Assembly: GCF_013408335.1 (NCBI RefSeq)
Contig: NZ_JACBZR010000001.1
Coordinates: 248,001 to 312,000 of the forward strand
Length of the DNA stretch: 64,000 bases
Source: Nocardioides panzhihuensis
Lineage (GTDB): Bacteria > Actinomycetota > Actinomycetes > Propionibacteriales > Nocardioidaceae
Reading direction: 5' to 3'
Shown piece after piece: positions 26,454 to 35,766 of this stretch. Position 1 is the first letter of the stretch; each line of letters begins with the position of its first letter. The notes under the pieces are model-generated. The model worked only from the letters and a program-made list of their open reading frames with translations. It was not told the origin of the DNA and ran no database searches. Position numbers and translations under genes: made by a program.

Positions 26454-27002
26454 TCAGTCGCGCCAGCCGCTCCAGTCGTGATCGTCACAGTCATGCTGGC
26501 GGTCGCGGCGGTGGTCACGTCGGCAGTCGTCGCCGTCGTCGGAGCGAGCATCCGTGCCGTTCCACGCGTCCCACTCCCAGCCGTCACGGGTGAACGTGAA
26601 GTCCTCGGGAAACGCCGGGACCTGGCCAGAGACGTCGGGCTTCTGCGCCGGACGCGCCTTCCGCGCGGCCAGCGTCTTGCCGTCGGCCGGGGTCCGGGCA
26701 CGCCGTGAATCAGGCGCGGCGTCGGGCGGCGCGAGCAGGTCACGAGAGATGAGCTGCGTTGCGCGCGAGGCGTCGGGAGGAGGCGGCAGTGTGCCCACCG
26801 AGGTGTCCTTGGCGGCGTCGACGGGCTCGGCGGGACCGGCCGGCCCGTCGCCGAGCCGGCTCGGCGGCCCGGCCGCCTGCTTCGACTGCTGGCCCGCGGG
26901 GTTCGATCCCATCGAACCCGGGTTCCCGATGAGCAGTGCCACCGCGATGACGGCGACGAGGGCAAGCCCGACTCCGGCGATGGCCCCCTGAATTGCCCGC
27001 AT
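26454..27002 (-). CDS. Membrane-anchored protein of unknown function
   Basis: Protein of 182 residues. One N-terminal helix (IAGVGLALVAVIAVALLIG) is followed by a Pro/Ala/Asp-rich, probably disordered stretch and a C-terminal segment with aromatic residues (FPEDFTFTRDGWEWDAWNG) and then His/Asp/Arg-rich residues (DDGDDCRRDHRRDRQHDCDD), possibly metal-binding. The start is well supported: GGAGG (complement of 27007-27011) lies 4 nt before ATG 27002. Not recognised. It lies divergent from kdpF across 243 bp, so it could share potassium-related control, but nothing shows this. Confidence 0.65.
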   Translation of the reverse strand: MRAIQGAIAGVGLALVAVIAVALLIGNPGSMGSNPAGQQSKQAAGPPSRLGDGPAGPAEPVDAAKDTSVGTLPPPPDASRATQLISRDLLAPPDAAPDSRRARTPADGKTLAARKARPAQKPDVSGQVPAFPEDFTFTRDGWEWDAWNGTDARSDDGDDCRRDHRRDRQHDCDDHDWSGWRD

Positions 27003-27156
27003 GCGTCCTCCGAGAGCGCTCTGGTCCACATAATGTTCTGCTTGAGGCCAGTAGCCTCCCAGTGCTTTCGTCGGTTGTCGAGTAACGGGACCTTTGTCAG
27101 TGTTTCCTGGCCCGGCCCGAGCTGCCCAGAGCCGGCGACCGCCACGATGGTCAACA

Positions 27157-27210
27157 CGTCAGGGTCGCGTCAAGGCCGTCCCTGCGGGCGTCAAGGATCC
27201 GTCAACGGCG
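27157..27210 (+). promoter_or_regulatory. Candidate KdpE operator: 11-bp direct repeats upstream of kdpF
   Basis: Four 11-bp units begin CGTCA at 27157, 27168, 27189 and 27200: CGTCAGGGTCG, CGTCAAGGCCG, then a 10-bp spacer, CGTCAAGGATC and CGTCAACGGCG. OmpR/PhoB-family regulators bind direct repeats of this period on one DNA face. The block ends 36 bp before the kdpF start, next to where the -35 should be, and KdpE is encoded in the same operon. Repeats are seen; KdpE binding is inferred. Confidence 0.6.
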
Positions 27211-27245
27211 GCCGCACCGGCTCGTTGCGGGTCTGGAATGGGGGC

Positions 27246-27413
27246 GTGTCAGACCTCATCTACATCCTTCTCACGCTCGTGTGCTTCGCCGGGCTGGCCC
27301 TGCTGGTCGGGCTGATCAACCGTCGGCTGGGTTCTCCGGCCACCGAACCTGGCTCCGTTCAGGTCGCCGATCAGGAAACCGTCCCGAGCGCCGACGCAGG
27401 CTGCACCCGATGA
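27246..27413 (+). CDS. kdpF: KdpF-like small subunit of the Kdp potassium ATPase
   Basis: Fifty-five-residue protein starting at a GTG with one membrane helix (LIYILLTLVCFAGLALLVGLI). KdpF stabilises the KdpABC complex; known forms are about 30 residues, so the 25-residue hydrophilic tail here is an extension. Its stop overlaps the kdpA ATG (ATGA at 27410-27413). Position directly before kdpA and the single helix support the call. Confidence 0.75.
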   Translation: MSDLIYILLTLVCFAGLALLVGLINRRLGSPATEPGSVQVADQETVPSADAGCTR

Positions 27414-29074
27414 ACGCCACGCTCGCCGCGGTGCTGCAGATCGTCACCCTGGTCGCGGCGCTGACGCTCACTGTGCCGCTTCTGGGCCGTTACCTCGCCC
27501 ACGTCTACACCAGCCCCCTGCACCTACGCGCCGAGACGGTGGCCTACAAGGCCCTCAAGTTGGACGCCGACGCCGACCAGCACTGGCGCTCCTACGCGAT
27601 GTCCGTGCTCGGCTTCTCGTTGGCAGGGATCCTCTTCCTCTTCGGTTTCGGTCGGCTGCAGAACCTGCTGCCGCTCGACGGCGGATTCGACCCGCTGCCC
27701 AGCGACGGGGCGTGGAACACCGCGGTCTCGTTCGTGACCAACACCAACTGGCAGTGGTACTCCGGCGAGGCCGCCGCCGGCCACCTGATCCAGATGGCCG
27801 GGCTCGCGGTGCAGAACTTCGTCTCCGCCGCGGTCGGTCTCTCGGTCGCCGCGGCTTTCGCCCGCGGGCTGGCCCGGTCACGCAACCAGGGAAGGATCGG
27901 CAACTTCTGGGTCGACCTGGTGCGTACGACCCTCCGGGTTCTCCTGCCGATGGCCTTCGTGGTCGCGATCGTGCTGGTCGCGGCCGGGGTGGTGCAGAAC
28001 CTGCACCCACTGCACGAGATGAGCACGCTGACCGGTGGAGCGCAGCCGTTGACCGGTGGTCCGGTCGCCAGTCAGGAGGCGATCAAGGAGCTCGGCACCA
28101 ACGGCGGCGGGTTCTACAACGCCAACTCGGCCCACCCGTTCGAGAACCCCAACCCGTTCACCAACCTCCTCGAGATCTGGGCGATCCTCGTGCTGCCCTT
28201 CTCGATGGCCTGGGCGTTCGGTCGCATCGTGGAGGACAGGCGCCAAGGTGGCGCGGTCCTCGCGACGATGGCTTCGCTGCTCACCGTCGGCATCACCCTG
28301 CTGACCTGGGCGGAGATGGCCGGTCCCGGCACCGCTCCGCAGCTCGCCGGAGCGGCGATGGAAGGCAAGGAGACCCGTTTCGGTGAGGCCGCCACGGCGC
28401 TCTTCGCCGCGGCCACCACCGGCACCTCGACAGGCGCTGTCAACGGCATGCACGAGAGCCTGACCGCTCCAGGTGGCGGCGTCGCGCTGTTCGGGATGAT
28501 GCTCGGCGAAATCGCTCCTGGCGGCGTCGGCTCCGGGCTCTACGGCATGCTCATGCTCGCCGTGGTCACGGTCTTCCTGTGCGGCCTGATGGTGGGACGT
28601 ACGCCTGAATACCTCGGCAAGAAGATCAGCCGCGACGAGATCGTCCTGGTCGCGATCTACATCCTGGCCACACCGATCCTGGTGCTCGTCGGCGCCGCGA
28701 TCGCGCTCACCGCGCCGGCAGGGCTGGCCGGCCTCTCGACCGACGGACCGCACGGCCTCTCCGAGGCGCTCTACGCCGTCACCAGTGCTTCCAACAACAA
28801 CGGCTCCGCCTTCGCCGGGATCGGCTCGGGCACCCCGTTCTGGAACACGCTGCTCGGGCTGCTGATGCTGCTCGGCCGATTCGTCCCGATGATCCTGGTG
28901 CTCGCCCTGGCAGGCCGGTTCGCGGCCGCCAACCGGCTGCCGGCCAACGCCGGCACCCTGCCCACCCACCGCCCGCTCTTCGTCGGCCTGCTGACCGGCG
29001 TCGCGCTGGTCGTGGTCGGCCTGACCTTCGTCCCGGCTCTCATGCTGGGCCCGATCGTGGAGTCCCTGTCATGA
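27410..29074 (+). CDS. kdpA: Potassium-transporting ATPase subunit KdpA
   Basis: Protein of 554 residues with about ten membrane helices; the potassium-selective channel subunit of the high-affinity Kdp pump. Conserved segments are [32 protein letters not shown] and [13 protein letters not shown], which correspond to selectivity-filter loops of the superfamily of K+ transporters. Overlaps kdpF by 4 bp and kdpB by 4 bp (ATGA at 29071), so translation is coupled. Confidence 0.97.
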   Translation: MNATLAAVLQIVTLVAALTLTVPLLGRYLAHVYTSPLHLRAETVAYKALKLDADADQHWRSYAMSVLGFSLAGILFLFGFGRLQNLLPLDGGFDPLPSDGAWNTAVSFVTNTNWQWYSGEAAAGHLIQMAGLAVQNFVSAAVGLSVAAAFARGLARSRNQGRIGNFWVDLVRTTLRVLLPMAFVVAIVLVAAGVVQNLHPLHEMSTLTGGAQPLTGGPVASQEAIKELGTNGGGFYNANSAHPFENPNPFTNLLEIWAILVLPFSMAWAFGRIVEDRRQGGAVLATMASLLTVGITLLTWAEMAGPGTAPQLAGAAMEGKETRFGEAATALFAAATTGTSTGAVNGMHESLTAPGGGVALFGMMLGEIAPGGVGSGLYGMLMLAVVTVFLCGLMVGRTPEYLGKKISRDEIVLVAIYILATPILVLVGAAIALTAPAGLAGLSTDGPHGLSEALYAVTSASNNNGSAFAGIGSGTPFWNTLLGLLMLLGRFVPMILVLALAGRFAAANRLPANAGTLPTHRPLFVGLLTGVALVVVGLTFVPALMLGPIVESLS

Positions 29075-31143
29075 CCCAGACCCCCGTACGTACCCCCGAA
29101 GACCACGCCGAGCACCACAGCCATGTCGAGGCTGCGGCCTCGGTGCTCACGGCCAAGCAGGTCGCCGAGGCGGTGCCCGTAGCGCTGCGCAAGCTCGACC
29201 CCCGCCAGCTGGTGGCCACCCCGGTCATGCTGGTGGTGGAGATCGGTGCGGCTGCCACGACCGTCATGTCGGTCCTAGACCCATCGGCGATGGGCTGGCT
29301 GGTCACCTTATGGCTGTGGCTCACCGTGGTCTTCGGTGCCCTGGCCGAGTCGGTAGCCGAGGGGCGCGGCAAGGCTCAGGCGGCCAGCCTGCGTGCCCTC
29401 CAGACCGAGACCACGGCCCGCCGTCTGCGTGGGGGAGCCGATGGTGCCGAGGAGCTCGTCGTCTCCACCGATCTGCGCGTCGGCGACGTCGTCGTGGTCG
29501 AGGCGGGCGAGCGGATCCCCGGTGACGGCGACGTCGTCGACGGTGTCGCCAGCGTCGACGAGTCGGCCGTGACCGGCGAGTCGGCTCCGGTGATCCGCGA
29601 GTCCGGCGGCGACCGCAGCGCGGTGACCGGCGGCACCCTGGTCCTCTCGGACCGGATCGTCGTCCGGATCACCTCCGACCCGGGCCACTCCTTCGTGGAC
29701 CGGATGATCGCCCTGGTCGAGGGCTCGGAGCGGCAGCGTACCCCCAACGAGATCGCGCTCAACGTGCTCCTGAGCAGCCTGACCGTCATCTTCGTGGCAG
29801 TCTGCGGGAGCCTCTACTACCTGGCCGACTACTCGGGAGCGCACCAGTCGTGGCTGGTCCTCACCGCACTGCTGGTCTGCCTGATCCCGACCACCATCGG
29901 CGCTCTGCTGAGCGCGATCGGCATCGCCGGCATGGACCGGCTCGTACGCCGCAACGTGCTCGCGATGTCCGGCCGAGCGGTCGAGGCGGCCGGGGACGTG
30001 GACGTCCTCCTGCTCGACAAGACCGGCACGATCACGTACGGAAACCGGCAGGCGTACGAGATCGTCCCGGTCGTCGGGGTGACGGTGACCGGCGCGGAGA
30101 ACGCGGCGGTCCTGGCCAGCCTCTCCGACCAGACGCCGGAGGGGCGGAGCATCCTCACGCTCGTGGGTCGCTCCATGGACGGACCGGCCGAGGCCACGAT
30201 GGTGATGTTCTCCGCCACCACCCGGATGTCCGGACTGGACAGCCCTGGCCTGAACGTACGCAAGGGCGCCGCGTCCGCAGTGGCTGTCTGGGTCAAGGAG
30301 AACGGCGGCCAGGTGCCCGCGGAGACCGACGAGATCGTCGGGGAGATCGCCGAGAGCGGCGGCACGCCGCTCGTCATCGCCGAGCGCCGCGACGGCGACC
30401 CGGCGCGGGTGCTGGGCGTCGTACACCTCAAGGACGTCGTCAAGGACGGCATCCGCGAGCGCTTCGACGAGCTCCGCGCGATGGGCATCAAGACGGTGAT
30501 GATCACCGGCGACAACGCGGCCACCGCCGCGGCCATCGCCAAGGAGGCGGGCGTCGACGACTTCCTCGCCGAGGCCACCCCGGAGGACAAGCTGGCGCTG
30601 ATCCGTAAGGAGCAGCGCGGCGGCCGGATGGTCGCGATGTGCGGGGACGGCACCAACGACGCGCCCGCGCTTGCACAGGCCGACGTCGGTGTCGCGATGA
30701 ACACCGGGACGACCGCGGCCAAGGAGGCCGGCAACATGGTCGACCTCGACTCCGACCCGACCAAGCTGATCGACGTGGTCGAGATCGGCAAGCAGCTGCT
30801 GATCACCCGGGGCGCGCTGACCACCTTCTCGGTGGCCAACGACGTCGCCAAGTACTTCGCCATCCTGCCGGCGATGTTCGTCGGGGCCTTCCCCGCACTG
30901 GACGTCCTCAACATCATGCGGCTGTCCTCGCCGGAGTCGGCCATCGTCTCCGCAGTGGTCTTCAACGCGCTGATCATCATCGCGCTGATCCCGCTGGCCC
31001 TGCGCGGAGTCAGCTACCGGCCGTCCTCGGCCTCGGCTCTGCTGCGCCGCAACCTGCTGCTCTACGGGGTCGGCGGTCTGATCGCGCCGTTCCTCGGGAT
31101 CAAGCTGCTCGACCTCGTCGTCTCTCTCATCCCAGGACTGTGA
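29071..31143 (+). CDS. kdpB: Potassium-transporting P-type ATPase subunit KdpB
   Basis: Protein of 690 residues, normal for KdpB. It hydrolyses ATP to drive uptake through KdpA. Motifs: actuator [11 protein letters not shown] (TGES), phosphorylation site [10 protein letters not shown], nucleotide-binding KGAASAV, hinge [12 protein letters not shown] and [20 protein letters not shown]. Membrane helices are at the expected places. Third gene of kdpFABCDE. Confidence 0.98.
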   Translation: MTQTPVRTPEDHAEHHSHVEAAASVLTAKQVAEAVPVALRKLDPRQLVATPVMLVVEIGAAATTVMSVLDPSAMGWLVTLWLWLTVVFGALAESVAEGRGKAQAASLRALQTETTARRLRGGADGAEELVVSTDLRVGDVVVVEAGERIPGDGDVVDGVASVDESAVTGESAPVIRESGGDRSAVTGGTLVLSDRIVVRITSDPGHSFVDRMIALVEGSERQRTPNEIALNVLLSSLTVIFVAVCGSLYYLADYSGAHQSWLVLTALLVCLIPTTIGALLSAIGIAGMDRLVRRNVLAMSGRAVEAAGDVDVLLLDKTGTITYGNRQAYEIVPVVGVTVTGAENAAVLASLSDQTPEGRSILTLVGRSMDGPAEATMVMFSATTRMSGLDSPGLNVRKGAASAVAVWVKENGGQVPAETDEIVGEIAESGGTPLVIAERRDGDPARVLGVVHLKDVVKDGIRERFDELRAMGIKTVMITGDNAATAAAIAKEAGVDDFLAEATPEDKLALIRKEQRGGRMVAMCGDGTNDAPALAQADVGVAMNTGTTAAKEAGNMVDLDSDPTKLIDVVEIGKQLLITRGALTTFSVANDVAKYFAILPAMFVGAFPALDVLNIMRLSSPESAIVSAVVFNALIIIALIPLALRGVSYRPSSASALLRRNLLLYGVGGLIAPFLGIKLLDLVVSLIPGL

Positions 31144-31145
31144 AC

Positions 31146-31757
31146 ATGTCTGATCTCTTTGCATTGCTACGTCACTCCCTCGCCGGGCTCCGCGTGCTCA
31201 TCGCCGCGACCCTGCTGTGCGGGATCGCCTACCCGCTCGTCGTCACCGGCGTCGCCCAGACCGCCTTCGGCTGGCGTGCCGACGGCTCCCTGGTCACCGA
31301 GGCCGGCGTGCGCACCCACGACCCTGCCGAGGCGGTCGGCTCGGCCCTGATCGGGCAGCGCAACGACGACGAGGGACTCTTCTACCCGCGTCCCAGCGCG
31401 GCCGGCGACGGGTGGGACACGCTGGCCACCGCCGGCTCCAACCTCGGCCCCGAGGACCCGGGCCTGGTCGACGCGATCAAGGAGCGCCGCCGCGACGTCG
31501 CCGCGCGTGAAGGCGTCTCGGTCGACCAGGTTCCCGCCGACGCCGTCACCGCCTCCGCATCCGGGATCGACCCGGACATCTCACCGGCTTACGCAGCCCT
31601 CCAGGTGTCCCGGGTGGCCCGCGACAACGGGCTCTCGGAGGACGCGGTGGCGGCGCTGGTGGCCGAGCACACCGACGACCGCACCTTCGGGTTCCTCGGT
31701 GAGCCGCGTGTCAATGTGCTCGAGCTCAACATCGCGGTGCGCGGAGAGGTTGAATAG
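31146..31757 (+). CDS. kdpC: Potassium-transporting ATPase subunit KdpC
   Basis: Protein of 203 residues. A single N-terminal helix (LRVLIAATLLCGIAYPLVVTGVAQTAF) anchors an external domain with GSALIGQ, FYPRPSAAG, SNLGP and SASGIDPDISPAYA, all typical of KdpC. It stabilises ATP binding by KdpB. It begins 2 bp after the kdpB stop, and kdpD follows 4 bp after its own stop. Confidence 0.96.
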   Translation: MSDLFALLRHSLAGLRVLIAATLLCGIAYPLVVTGVAQTAFGWRADGSLVTEAGVRTHDPAEAVGSALIGQRNDDEGLFYPRPSAAGDGWDTLATAGSNLGPEDPGLVDAIKERRRDVAAREGVSVDQVPADAVTASASGIDPDISPAYAALQVSRVARDNGLSEDAVAALVAEHTDDRTFGFLGEPRVNVLELNIAVRGEVE

Positions 31758-31761
31758 GGAC

Positions 31762-34302
31762 GTGCAGACCACGTCGACGGTCGGACGGCCCCAGCAGCGA
31801 CCGCGGGGCCGTCTGACCGTCTATCTCGGAGCCGCGCCGGGCGTGGGCAAGACGTACGCCATGCTCGGTGAGGCGCAGCGTCGTCAGGCGCGGGGGACGG
31901 ATGTGGTGGTCGGGTTCGTCGAGACCCACGACCGCAGCAACACCGCGCGCCAGATCGAGGGGCTCGAGGTGATCCCGCGCCGGGAGATCGACTATCGCGG
32001 CACGGCCTTCACCGAGCTCGACGTGGAGGCGGTGGTCGCCCGCGACCCGAAGGTGGTCTGTGTCGACGAGCTCGCGCACACCAACGTGCCCGGCAGCCGG
32101 CACACCAAGCGGGCCCAGGACATCGAGCAGCTCCGAGCGGCCGGGATCGACGTGATCACGACCGTCAACATCCAGCACCTGGAGTCGCTCAACGACGAGG
32201 TCGAGCGGATCACCGGCGTACGACAGCGGGAGACCGTCCCCGACGATCTCGTCCGCACCGCCGACATGATCCATCTGGTCGACATGGCGCCGCAGGCGCT
32301 GCGGCGGAGGATGGCCCATGGCAACGTCTACAAGCCGGAGAACATCGACGCTTCGCTGACCTCGTACTTCCGGGTCGGCAACCTCACCGCACTGCGGGAG
32401 CTGGCGCTGCTGTGGCTGGCGGACCGGGTCGACGACGCCCTCGGCGACTACCGGCGTGAGCACCAGATCTCGCATCCGTGGCCCACCAAGGAGCGCATCG
32501 TGGTGGCGGTCACCGGTGGGCCCGAGTCGGAGACCCTGCTGCGTCGTGGGGCTCGGCTCTGCCAGCGGGCCAAGGGCTCCGAGCTGGTCGCGGTCCACGT
32601 CGTCTCCGCTGACGGGCTGACGCGGTCGGCCGGTGACCTTCCGCGGAGCCAGAGCCTCACCCGGTCTCTGGGTGGCACCTTCCACACCGTCATCGGCGAC
32701 GATCCCGCCACCGCGATCGTCGACTTCGCGGCCGGTGCCAACGCCACGATGATCATCGTCGGTGTCTCCCGGCACGGCCGGGTACGACGCTTGTTCACCG
32801 GCAGCACCGGAGACCGGATCGCGACCGCGGCGGGGAGCATCGATGTGCACCTGGTGACCCACGAGCATGCCGGAGCGGGCCTACGCCTGCGGCGGCCACG
32901 ATCGGCGCTGGGCCGTTCGCGGCGGTTGGCGGGATGGGCCGCTGCGGTCGTGCTGCCGTTCGCGCTGTTCGGTGGCCTCTACCTGGTGCCGGCGGCCGAG
33001 CGTAACGCTCAGCTCCCGGTGGCCAGCCTGCTGATGACCGGCGCGATCGTGGCGGTGGCACTCATCGGAGGCAGGCGGGCCTCGGTGGTCGCCGCCCTGA
33101 TCGGTGCCGGGGTGCTGAACTTCTTCTTCACCGAGCCCTACCACGACCTGACCGTCCAGAGCCCGCACAACATCCTCGCGCTGGGCGTCTTCCTGACGAT
33201 CGCGCTGTCCGTGGCGGGGGTCGTGGACCAGGCGGCACGACGTTCGGAGGAGGCGGCACGGGCGCGCGCCGAGGCTTCGACGATCGGTGGCCTGTCGAGA
33301 TCGGTGCTCACCGGCCAGGACACCGCCGAGGCGATCGTCCATCGGGTGCGCGAGAGCTTCGGACAGCAATCGGTGGCCCTGCTGCGAGCGAGCGCGTCGG
33401 GCTGGCACACGCTGGCCGAGGTCGGCCAGGACGCGGCGACGGAGCCTGGATCCGGCGACACCCAGGTCCGGGTCGACGACGACCACGTGATCGTGCTGCG
33501 CGGCGACCCGCTCCGAGCGGCGGACCAGCGTGTGCTGGAGGCGTTCGCCATCCAGACCTCGCTGGTGCTGGAGTATCGCCGGTTGCGCGACCAGGCGGAC
33601 CGTGCGCTGGCGTTGGAGCGGGCCGAGAAGACCTCGACCTCGCTGCTTCGCGCGGTCTCTCACGACCTGCGTACGCCGCTGGCGACGATGCGCGCCTCCC
33701 TCGACGGCCTGCTGACGGGCCGACTGGCCGAGCAGGATCGTAAGGAGCTCGTCGAGTCGGCCGCCACCTCAGCCGACCAGCTGGAGGCGCTCATCGAAAA
33801 CCTCCTCGACCTCTCCCGGGTCGAGGCCGGCCTGGTCCGCCCCGCGATGCGGGACGTCAGCCTGGAGGAGTCGCTGCCGCTGGCGGTCGCCGGCCTGCCT
33901 CCGGGATCGATCGTGTTCGACGTCGACGAGGGGACCCCTCTCGTACGCACCGACTCAGGGTTGCTGGAGCGGGTCGTCGCCAACCTGGTGAGCAACGCCG
34001 TCCGGGCCAGCGGCCAAGGGCCGCGCCCCGGCGAGCCGGTACGCGTCCTCGCGCACGAGACACCGGAGACTGTGGAGGTGATGGTCGTCGATCGCGGACC
34101 GGGTGTTCCCGAGGAGCAGCGGGAGCGGATGTTCGAGCCCTTCCAGCGCCTCGACGACACCTCGGCGGACGGGTTGGGGCTCGGCCTCGCCGCGGCCAAG
34201 GGACTGAGCGAGGCGCTCGGGATCAGGTTGTCCGCCGAGGACACCCCTGGTGGTGGCCTGACCATGGTCGTCTCGGTGCCGCGTGCCGAGGTGGGCCGAT
34301 GA
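31762..34302 (+). CDS. kdpD: Potassium sensor histidine kinase KdpD
   Basis: Protein of 846 residues. The N-terminal KdpD domain has Walker A GAAPGVGKTYAML and the motif DELAHTNVPGSRH. A universal-stress-like domain (about 245-370) follows, then four membrane helices (about 390-490) and a GAF-like region. The kinase has HisKA SHDLRTPLATM (phospho-His near 634) and HATPase boxes. It senses potassium limitation or turgor and phosphorylates KdpE. The GTG at 31762 is chosen because VQTTSTVGRP leads directly into the KdpD domain; TTG 31750 is possible. Domain order is complete, so the system should be functional. Confidence 0.95.
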   Translation: MQTTSTVGRPQQRPRGRLTVYLGAAPGVGKTYAMLGEAQRRQARGTDVVVGFVETHDRSNTARQIEGLEVIPRREIDYRGTAFTELDVEAVVARDPKVVCVDELAHTNVPGSRHTKRAQDIEQLRAAGIDVITTVNIQHLESLNDEVERITGVRQRETVPDDLVRTADMIHLVDMAPQALRRRMAHGNVYKPENIDASLTSYFRVGNLTALRELALLWLADRVDDALGDYRREHQISHPWPTKERIVVAVTGGPESETLLRRGARLCQRAKGSELVAVHVVSADGLTRSAGDLPRSQSLTRSLGGTFHTVIGDDPATAIVDFAAGANATMIIVGVSRHGRVRRLFTGSTGDRIATAAGSIDVHLVTHEHAGAGLRLRRPRSALGRSRRLAGWAAAVVLPFALFGGLYLVPAAERNAQLPVASLLMTGAIVAVALIGGRRASVVAALIGAGVLNFFFTEPYHDLTVQSPHNILALGVFLTIALSVAGVVDQAARRSEEAARARAEASTIGGLSRSVLTGQDTAEAIVHRVRESFGQQSVALLRASASGWHTLAEVGQDAATEPGSGDTQVRVDDDHVIVLRGDPLRAADQRVLEAFAIQTSLVLEYRRLRDQADRALALERAEKTSTSLLRAVSHDLRTPLATMRASLDGLLTGRLAEQDRKELVESAATSADQLEALIENLLDLSRVEAGLVRPAMRDVSLEESLPLAVAGLPPGSIVFDVDEGTPLVRTDSGLLERVVANLVSNAVRASGQGPRPGEPVRVLAHETPETVEVMVVDRGPGVPEEQRERMFEPFQRLDDTSADGLGLGLAAAKGLSEALGIRLSAEDTPGGGLTMVVSVPRAEVGR

Positions 34303-34381
34303 GCGAGCGTCAGCGAGCGAGCATCGGAACTCTCATCGGTCCGCGTCCGTACTCTGGCGCTTGCGCTACGGAGGTGGACCG

Positions 34382-35068
34382 ATGAGCCGCGTGCTCGTCG
34401 TCGACGACGAACCCGCCCTGCTTCGGGCGCTCGCCATCAACCTGCGTGCCGCCGGCTGGGAGGTCGAGACGGCGGCCGATGGGCGCTCGGCGCTCGCCGC
34501 CGCCGCGGCAACCCACCCGGACGTCGTCCTGCTCGATCTCGGTCTCCCGGACCTGGACGGCACGGAGGTGATCGAGGGACTGCGCGGCTGGACCCAGGTG
34601 CCGGTGGTCGTGCTCTCCGCTCGCCAGCACGGCGACGACAAGATCGAGGCGCTGGACCTCGGGGCGGACGACTATGTGACCAAGCCGTTCGCGATGAACG
34701 AGCTGATGGCCCGTCTGCGAGCGGCCGTCCGGCGGTCCCAGGACTCGGCACCGCCCGCGGCCGCCGTCGTGAACGTCGGCGACCTGGAGATCGACTTCGC
34801 CCGCAAGCGCGTCCACAAGGCGGGGGAGGACGTCCGCCTCACCCCGACCGAGTGGTCGTTCCTGGAGCTCCTCGCCCGCAACCTCGGCCGGCTGGTCCCG
34901 CGAGAGCAGATCCTCAAGGAGGTGTGGGGCCCGACCTATGCCAAGGAGACCCACTATCTGCGGGTCTACGCCGCCCAGCTGCGCCGCAAGCTCGAGGACG
35001 ACCCCTCCCGCCCGCGTTACCTGGTCACCACGCCGGGTGTCGGCTACACCCTCGATCCGGGCGCTTAG
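34382..35068 (+). CDS. kdpE: Response regulator KdpE (OmpR family)
   Basis: Protein of 228 residues. The receiver domain has acidic pocket DDE (8-10), phospho-acceptor Asp52 in LLDLGLPD and the conserved Lys in TKPF. The C-terminal winged helix (LTPTEWSFLELLARN, YLRVYAAQLRRKL) is OmpR type. Activates kdpFABC in its phosphorylated form. GGAGGTGG lies 4 nt before the ATG. An 80-bp gap separates it from kdpD, with a GAGCGAGC-rich stretch, so it may also have its own promoter. Candidate target sites lie upstream of kdpF. Confidence 0.96.
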   Translation: MSRVLVVDDEPALLRALAINLRAAGWEVETAADGRSALAAAAATHPDVVLLDLGLPDLDGTEVIEGLRGWTQVPVVVLSARQHGDDKIEALDLGADDYVTKPFAMNELMARLRAAVRRSQDSAPPAAAVVNVGDLEIDFARKRVHKAGEDVRLTPTEWSFLELLARNLGRLVPREQILKEVWGPTYAKETHYLRVYAAQLRRKLEDDPSRPRYLVTTPGVGYTLDPGA

Positions 35069-35085
35069 ATCGCCCCGCTGGTCGA

Positions 35086-35766
35086 CTAGAGCCGGGCGAA
35101 GGCCTCGACCTTGTCCTGGGGTCCGGAGACGACGATGTGGTCGTCGGGGCGGATGACTGTCTCCGCGGTCGTGTAGGTGAACGTGCCGCCCGCCGGTTTC
35201 ACCCCGACGACGGTGACGCCATAGGTCTGGCGCACGCCCACGCCGGTGAGACTGCGGTTGTGCAGCAGGGCCGGCGGCCGGGTCTTCACGAAGACGTACC
35301 CGTCGTCGAACTCGATGTAGTCGAGCATCCGCCCACGGACGAGGTGGGCGACCCGCTGACCCATGTCGTGCTCGGGGCGGACGACGTTGTCCACCCCGAT
35401 CTGAGCGAGGATCCGGGCATGGGGCTCGCTGATCGCCTTGGCCCAGACGTTGCGTACGCCGAGGTGGACCGCGACCGATGCGGTCAGGATGCTCGCCTCG
35501 ATGTCGGTGCCGATGCTCACGACCACGGTGCCGAACTCGCCGAGACCGAGCCCGCGCATCGCGTCCTCACTCGTGGTGTCGGCCTCGACCACGTGGGTCA
35601 GCCGGCCGGCGTGCTCCTGCACCGCCCGAGGGTTCAGGTCGGCGGCGAGCACCTCCTCGCCCTCATCGACGAGCTCGAGGGCGAGCGCGCTGCCGAACCG
35701 GCCGAGGCCGAGCACGGCGACGCCGCCGCGAGTGATGCCGTTCTTGTCCAATCTGGTCCTAGCCAA
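35086..35766 (-). CDS. Potassium uptake regulatory subunit (TrkA/KtrA, RCK domains)
   Basis: Protein of 226 residues with a TrkA-N (RCK) Rossmann domain, GGVAVLGLGRFGSALALEL (GxGxxG), followed by a TrkA-C domain. Such peripheral subunits form rings that gate the TrkH/KtrB channel in response to nucleotides (ATP/ADP or NAD) and sometimes c-di-AMP. Its start overlaps the end of the TrkH-type gene by 8 bp, so they form one translational unit. Converges on kdpE with 17 bp between. Confidence 0.93.
   Translation of the reverse strand: MARTRLDKNGITRGGVAVLGLGRFGSALALELVDEGEEVLAADLNPRAVQEHAGRLTHVVEADTTSEDAMRGLGLGEFGTVVVSIGTDIEASILTASVAVHLGVRNVWAKAISEPHARILAQIGVDNVVRPEHDMGQRVAHLVRGRMLDYIEFDDGYVFVKTRPPALLHNRSLTGVGVRQTYGVTVVGVKPAGGTFTYTTAETVIRPDDHIVVSGPQDKVEAFARL

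Noticed and set aside
27003..27245. c-di-AMP (ydaO-type) riboswitch upstream of kdp
   Set aside because: I looked for the conserved paired core and found none; the direct repeats explain the region better.
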